Source: Pleurotus ostreatus/Saccharomyces cerevisiae fusant (taxonomy: Eukaryota > Opisthokonta). From it: DNA of 13,514 nt. The notes beneath the pieces were generated by a model that worked only from the letters and a program-made list of their open reading frames with translations, did no database searches and was not told the origin of the DNA. Both the position numbers and the translations under genes were made by a program. Positions 8,628 through 13,514 of the stretch are shown piece by piece; the stretch's first letter is position 1, and each line of letters starts with the position of its first letter. The stretch lies in contig JAMQCK010000958.1 of NCBI GenBank assembly GCA_024196135.1, positions 1 to 13,514 of the forward strand. Reading direction: 5' to 3'.

Positions 8628-10605
8628 TCAAAAATTGCGTACAATACTGCGCCTGCACCCCGCGGCTTGCATCCAGATATCATGCGGAGCGTCATCAATT
8701 GCGATGACCGTAACAAATGAGCCCCGACTCGCTCGTATGAAGATGTGCAGATAACGTGTGCTGGGGTCGGGCTCGCGAAGCGGGAAAGGCGCGTGATCCA
8801 TCTCGCCGTACAGCAACGGTGGATAGGGGAGCATCACGTCCGCGAAATCGACCAGAACTGTCCGTACGGAGCGCAAGCAGTCGGGCTCGCCATATTGTAC
8901 TAAGCATTCGCGGGCACATCTGAGTAGGAAGGCGCGTTCGAAGGCGCTCGTGCTGTCGTGGCCGTCTATCTGATCGGGCATAATTCGTATGCTCTGCGAT
9001 GCCGATACTGGAAACGCTGGTCAAGCGAGAATGAAGAGGCAGCTAATTGACGTCGACGTACCATTCTCCTCGTGACGGCATTCGTTACGATGTGTCGAGC
9101 ACCAATGTTCAGCTTGGCAGGCCTTGCTGCAGTATGCGACTCCGCCGCAAGGGCATGATTTGCATCGCCGACGCTCGTCTCTTCGCTGGCACTGCTCGTC
9201 GTCAGCGAATTATCGATGATTAGCGGTAAAATCAGTGACCTTTGGATTGGCGCACGACCCCAGAGTTGAGACCATGACATCCTTGAAATCAAGCCGCACG
9301 TCGCGATAGAATAGGTAGCGTCTGAGAAGCATCTGCCACTCCTCCGGGTCAGAGGCAGTCGGCATGGCGCACTGATCCCGCTTGAAGGCGTCGTCGAATG
9401 CTCGAAGAACTCTTGGCCATATGATAGCCTGGAGCATGATGTCAATGAGCCGAAGCGCCTCCCGTCGACAATCCGTTCTAAATCGCGCCGATGCGGGGGA
9501 AGTGGCATCGTTGGGATGAAGAGTGACGAGAATACGATGGATGACGGGCAAAAGACCATTTCGAAGGGCAGAAATGAGGGACGAATAGGAAGGAGACGGG
9601 CTCGGCCGCGTGATGACGACCTGGCAGATGAGCGCAGTCCAGAGTCCAACAAAGAATTGTCGGTATTCCGGACCGTTCAACCATGCCGGGCGAGCCGTCT
9701 GGCGCGCCAGCAGCCGTACGAGCATGGGTGTCGGCCGCGCGGCTTGGAGATGGACAATGGTGGATGTGCTAGTCATGCGCTCTGCCGTGAAAAACTTGCC
9801 GTAGCTCTCGGCACAGGATTTGTCGTTCAGTGCAGAATTTGGACGCCACAGCGCGTCGTCGAAAAACCAGGAAGTCCGGCTTGCAATGGTGCAGATAATC
9901 CGCCCTGGGTACTTCTCATCGTATGATGCCACACCCCGCTGCATGCACTCCTTCATGTCACGAGCCTCGGCCTGGAGCAGGTATTCGATGATCATGAAGA
10001 AGCTGTGATAGTTCTCCGCAGTCGTCTCCCTCGGATGCGCGTCATATGTAAAGAAGTCGAAGACGATATCCGTAAGGTCCTCGTGAGCGAGCAAGGAAGG
10101 AACTCCTCGAGCGTGTAGCCCTAGCGCGCCAAGGATCATTGTCAGGGCCTGGACGAGGTAAGGGAAGGAGACAACGGCGTAGCCATCGCTGCGGAGGTGG
10201 CACGGTGGAAGATCGAGCCAGGGAAGATCTTCGTCATAGGCTACATTGTTCTCCTTGGGGCTCAAGAAAACTAGCCAGGCCCACACGTCGCCGAACCCGC
10301 TGAGGATGCCTTGTTCGAACGCTCGTGGACTATCAATGATGTTGGATGCGAGCTGGCCGTATATGTAAAGCGCGTCAACTGCCTCGGAGATCGTTTTAGT
10401 GTCGTTGGAATCGAGGGGGTGGGTAGGGATACGCGTTGGTTGAAGACATGAAAACAGCGAACGAGCGAGAGGTGGCGTGAGAATTCGGGTAGGTATTGCC
10501 ATTCCACTGTGCGGGTAGGCAGCGAAGAATCGACGCGAGATCTGTGTGGCTGGCTACTTTGACTGAGTGTATGTTCGAAGAGACGTTCTCGAGGATGCTC
10601 ACCAT
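8628..10605 (-). CDS. MYND-type zinc-finger protein, intact copy
   Basis: Coding-order exons: 10605-10603 (ATG only), 10541-9240, 9191-9062, 9007-8628, giving 604 aa. Introns are 61, 48 and 54 nt. About 430 residues of a helical, Trp-containing region with no named domain precede a MYND finger (431-473). Its likely ligands are Cys431, Cys436, Cys445, Cys448, Cys456 (in AYC), Cys460, His469 and Cys473. A conserved C-terminal segment follows (LRSVRTVLVDFADVML). MYND fingers bind proline-rich partner peptides; no SET domain is seen, so it is not a SMYD methyltransferase. The first splice is supported by the paralog just upstream, whose first intron has the same phase and comparable place. The ATG has a strong context (AAAATGG). 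An alternative start at 10754 with a 135-nt intron (10684-10550) also keeps frame. Cellular role unknown. Confidence 0.88.
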
Positions 10606-10754
10606 TTTGCGTCCGAACTAGGTAGCAACGTGGATGTTGACCGTGGAAGCAGAAAAAGCACAAGCGTCGCCTGCGGGCGCTCACGTGGAGTCCGTCCATT
10701 CAGCAGGCTATACGCGTTCGATTCCCACTCTGACTTTGCGATGATTCTCTTCAT
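10599..10754 (-). other. Upstream ORF overlapping the MYND gene start (or alternative first exon)
   Basis: ATG 10754 opens a 51-codon frame (MKRIIAKSEWESNAYSLL...) that ends with a TGA at 10601-10599, just past the proposed MYND start codon at 10605. If transcribed unspliced it would be an overlapping uORF. Spliced from GTGAGC (10684) to CCAG (10550) it instead joins the MYND frame. Sequence alone cannot decide. Confidence 0.3.
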
Positions 10755-10911
10755 CGTCCCTTCGTAGATCCCAGCAGCTTCAAGATAGACGTTTACTATC
10801 TAATAGGATGAATGCGAGGTGGGATTGATATGTATGTGCGGAGTCGATGGACGAGGAACCTGCACGGGGCATCCCTACACACATGTTTGAAGACTACATC
10901 CTTCAGCCCTT
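10606..10911. other. Intergenic spacer between the tandem MYND genes
   Basis: About 306 bp separates the stop of the upstream MYND copy from the start of the downstream copy, both on the minus strand. It must hold the terminator of one and the promoter of the other. Apart from the uORF at 10754 I see no distinct element. Confidence 0.5.
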
Positions 10912-12865
10912 CTAAGCGCTCTCGCGCGAGACAACATCGACTTGAAGCAGATACACGACGCCACCCCGGCTCACCATCACCCAGTACTGGATGGCTCTGT
11001 CGTCGAGCTCTTTCGCCGACTCGTCTAGATCGCCATATCCAATGCGTGGTGGCTTCGTCGCCAGTGCGAAGGTCACGAGATCCACTACCACAGAGCGAAC
11101 GGACCGTAGTTTCTCTGGTTCGCCGTGCTTTCGGAGTATCGCGTGCGTGCAATGTCTAAAGTAGGCGCGCTCGGAATGCGTCAGGGAGTTAGGATGTGCG
11201 CTGCGGACAGTGTTCGTGCCGTCGAGGCAGATCCTCACTGGACCTGGAATAAATCTCGGACAAAGAATCATCCACGAGTTGACGTATAGCTTACCGCAAA
11301 AGCAGACTTCACGATGGCTTTTGCGCCACGCCCTTCGCTGACAGTTCGGCGGAGCAGCAGCATATGCTTCCGCAAATGCACATCTTCAGATTTCCCTTGC
11401 GCTCACACTAGATGACCTTGAGCTCCGCGTATAGTGACCAAAGACATAGGCCTCCGGCCGCTCACCTCACCGCATATCTCGCGCATTTCTCGCGTGCTAT
11501 TCCGGTACTCGTTTTTCAGGTTCCAGAAGTCCCAGTAGCGCGCTCGGACGGCAGTCCACATTGGCGAATTTCCCTCTTCATCCATAGGCACATAGCGTTT
11601 CTCCGCCGCGCATGCCTTCATTCCGTCTGGCCAGATCATTGCAGGCGCGGTGACATCTTTCAGGATGCGCATGAGGTCTGCCTGGTAGGCTACGACGTAC
11701 TTGCGCGTAGGTGTCCTTTCGGGTATTCGGTCGAGCGGATGAAGGAGTCGGCGTGAAAGAGACAGAAGATAATAGGGAAGAGCGCGCACGATATCGGCAT
11801 GGGCGGCACGAGGGTATGGATCAGGAGTCAGCAGCAGCGCGGAGAGGAGCCGCGTTAAAAGAGATATAGCATAAAGCTTGTAAGGAGCCAAACCTGCCCA
11901 CCATTCCAATTGGCCCCTGCCCATCAACGGAGCCTGGAAGATATGTCCTGAGATGGACATAATGGGATTCTCGGTGGACTGTCTGAGGTTCTCGATAGTG
12001 CGCGGCCTGCTGAGAAACTCTGAGTTGAAGAGCCTCGCGTATCCCTCGACGAGGCCGAAGTTCTCTCTATCCTCGAACTCGGCACGATAGAACCACGTCA
12101 GACGTCCCGCAGTGGTGAGGAGAAGCTTTCCAGGGTATCTGTCGTCAAACGTCTCCATTGCCATATGGAAGCGTCGCGCGACTTTAGGGTCCTTGTGCTG
12201 GAGCAGTTCGGAATAGACGAAGAGGAGACGGTGATGCATGGAGGGCATCTCGTCACAAGGCAGGGAATCGTGCGCGATAAGACCTAGAAGATCCTCCGCG
12301 GCGTCGGGCACGGCAGCTAGCGCCTGCCCAGCCCGTGGATTGGCGATGAAGGGTCCCAGAAACATGATGACTACCATCATCCGGTGCAGCAGCGACACCT
12401 CCAGGCGGCCATCTGAAGACAGACGGCATTGAGAGAGCTGCCCCGCGGGCGCATCGTTCTCCGACAAGTACCCCATGACAGGGTTCAGTGCCGTGATCCA
12501 CGACCACACATCGGGCAGCCGCTGTAGGAGCATGTTATGGAAGCTGGGCGGGGCACCGAGGGTGTTGCCAAATATATTGGCGTATATTCCCAGTGCATGG
12601 ATGCCTTCAGAGAAGATTGCGACAGAAGAGCTGTCGAATGGGGCGCTTGGGATGCGGGAGGAGCTCAGGCAAGCAAAGAGTTCGTCGATGAGGGCGGGTC
12701 TCAGATCGTGGAAGCGTATAGATGAGTTCGCGTCCTGAGCTCCCAGATCGCTGAAGATCCGCGCAATTCTGGTGCTCTAAGTCCCCGAAATCATTAGCCT
12801 CCGTCGTATGCATCGGGATCTTCAATTGAACGTACCATCATTTGATCTGGAATGCGGGAACTCAT
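10912..12865 (-). CDS. MYND-type zinc-finger paralog with one-base frameshift in the finger
   Basis: Coding-order exons: 12865-12836, 12776-11466, 11407-11295, 11243-10912, with introns of 59, 58 and 51 nt. It matches the neighbouring MYND gene along its length (DVWSW versus DVWAW; FDDRYPGKLLLT versus YDEKYPGRIICT; LRSVRSVVVDL versus LRSVRTVLVDF), with intron phases 0, 0, 1 in both. The finger starts CGEC (from residue 445) and runs through KMCICGSICCCSAE. Then one extra base (about C11344) shifts the frame: the finger continues in the next frame as CQRRAWRKSHREVC and only that frame meets the last intron in phase 1. Read as it stands, the protein stops at 11309 after 479 aa, without the C-terminal part. 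Corrected for one base it would be 594 aa. Either a young pseudogene or truncated allele, or a sequencing error. The Tyr usual before the fifth Cys is Cys here. Confidence 0.8.
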
Positions 12866-12900
12866 GTAGTCGCTGCAACATTACTTACTATTTTTGACAT
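12862..12900 (-). other. Short upstream ORF with ATGA overlap to the MYND paralog start
   Basis: A 12-codon frame (MSKIVSNVAATT) starts at ATG 12900. Its TGA (12864-12862) overlaps the proposed start codon (12865-12863) in the sequence ATGA. It would matter only if the mRNA begins upstream of 12900. Confidence 0.3.
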
Positions 12901-13514
12901 CCAATCTCGTACTACATTCACTTACAGGTTAGACCAGAGACTCAAGATTCACGAAAATGTCGATGATGAGGGCGAAAAAGAGGAAAGACATGGAACCGGA
13001 GATGGGATCACGTTTCTCGGTACGCCACATGGCTTAAGTCGAAGCCTCGCACAGGTCGACCATCCGACGCCCCTTCGTATACAGATGAGAAGGATTCCGG
13101 CAACGCAGAGCACTTTTAGCAGCGCAGAAATACGACACAAACAGACGATCGTTCATTCAGATATGACTATGCACGGCGCAAGAGAGAGTCAGAAGTCCTA
13201 AGCTGTACTACAACGCAAAGAAATATAGACGATTCTGCGACAAGCTCGGGATCACAAACAGGGCGAAACGTATGCACGGATATCCAAGTAGCACAGGAGC
13301 ATCCAGTGGGTAGCCTATGCGAGAACAACGACCTTGCGGGAACACGACAACCAAGATGACGCCGCGGGAACAACAAACACACGCCGTCATCCGGGCGAGG
13401 TACAACCATTCGTAATAGGTAGGGGTGGATAGCGACACGAAAGCAGCGAGATGGAGTAAAGCGGGTCGAGATAGAGTAGAGCGGGTTGAGAACAGAGTAG
13501 GCTGATAAAACCCG
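12866..13514. other. Upstream region of the MYND paralog; no gene recognised
   Basis: Several short frames overlap here (plus 12842-13201; minus 13438-13208 and 13140-12949). The minus ones contain hydrophobic runs but show no start, family or mutually consistent splice pattern I can defend. An ATTGG/CCAAT-type pentamer lies at about 12900-12904. A tandem repeat lies at the right end. Confidence 0.45.
13448..13500. repeat. Degenerate 20-bp tandem repeat, about 2.6 units
   Basis: GAGATGGAGTAAAGCGGGTC (13448-13467), GAGATAGAGTAGAGCGGGTT (13468-13487) and the partial GAGAACAGAGTAG (13488-13500) follow head to tail. It may extend beyond the window only as decayed copies, since the last 14 bases no longer match. 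Confidence 0.75.

Noticed and set aside
9516..9926. 136-codon plus-strand frame
   Set aside because: Antisense shadow of the MYND gene, whose frame is supported by paralog comparison.
11295..11407. An extra tiny intron to explain the frame change in the MYND paralog
   Set aside because: No donor and acceptor pair of realistic length exists between the two in-frame halves; moving the flanking splice sites does not restore both halves.
12949..13438. Hydrophobic minus-strand frames that might be exons of a membrane protein
   Set aside because: No shared splice pattern, start or family; hydrophobic runs can arise by chance in this composition.

Overview
The window looks like a gene-dense stretch of a filamentous basidiomycete genome, most likely an agaricomycete. 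The basis is five protein genes with short introns (about 47-61 nt, GT-AG, with CTAAC/CTGAC-like branch sites), a fungal Gi-type G-protein alpha subunit, and BTB and MYND-finger families that are typically expanded in mushroom-forming fungi. The species assignment is inference. Splice models below were built by hand from reading frames, splice consensus, family motifs and, for the MYND pair, comparison between the two copies.

Layout. 1-545 is a non-coding cluster of A-tract/T-tract inverted repeats, including a perfect 20-bp palindrome and a 14-bp-arm hairpin. 573-827 (-) holds a weak small ORF. 1475-2992 (+) is a seven-exon heterotrimeric G-protein alpha subunit of 354 aa. Its functional residues fall at the same numbers as in mammalian Gi, and its last intron is unusually long and carries a nested inverted repeat. 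2993-4948 is a convergent intergenic region without a convincing gene. 4949-6728 (-) is a three-exon single-pass membrane protein with an acidic EPDE[N/D] repeat outside the membrane and a long disordered tail ending near a PPxY motif. 6729-7742 is a divergent promoter region. 7743-8555 (+) is a three-exon BTB/POZ protein. 8628-10605 (-) and 10912-12865 (-) are two tandem paralogous MYND zinc-finger genes with four exons each and conserved intron positions and phases. The upstream copy (10912-12865) carries an apparent one-base frameshift inside its finger. 12866-13514 holds the upstream region of that gene and a short degenerate 20-bp tandem repeat.

How the genes relate. No operon-like logic is expected in a fungus. 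The Gi-alpha protein would couple receptors (pheromone or nutrient) to downstream cascades. The membrane protein could be trafficked through WW-domain/Nedd4-type ligases by its PPxY. The BTB and MYND proteins are protein-interaction types of unknown target. The clearest novel items are the hairpin cluster at the left end, the structured last intron of the Gi-alpha gene, and the MYND duplication with its lesion.
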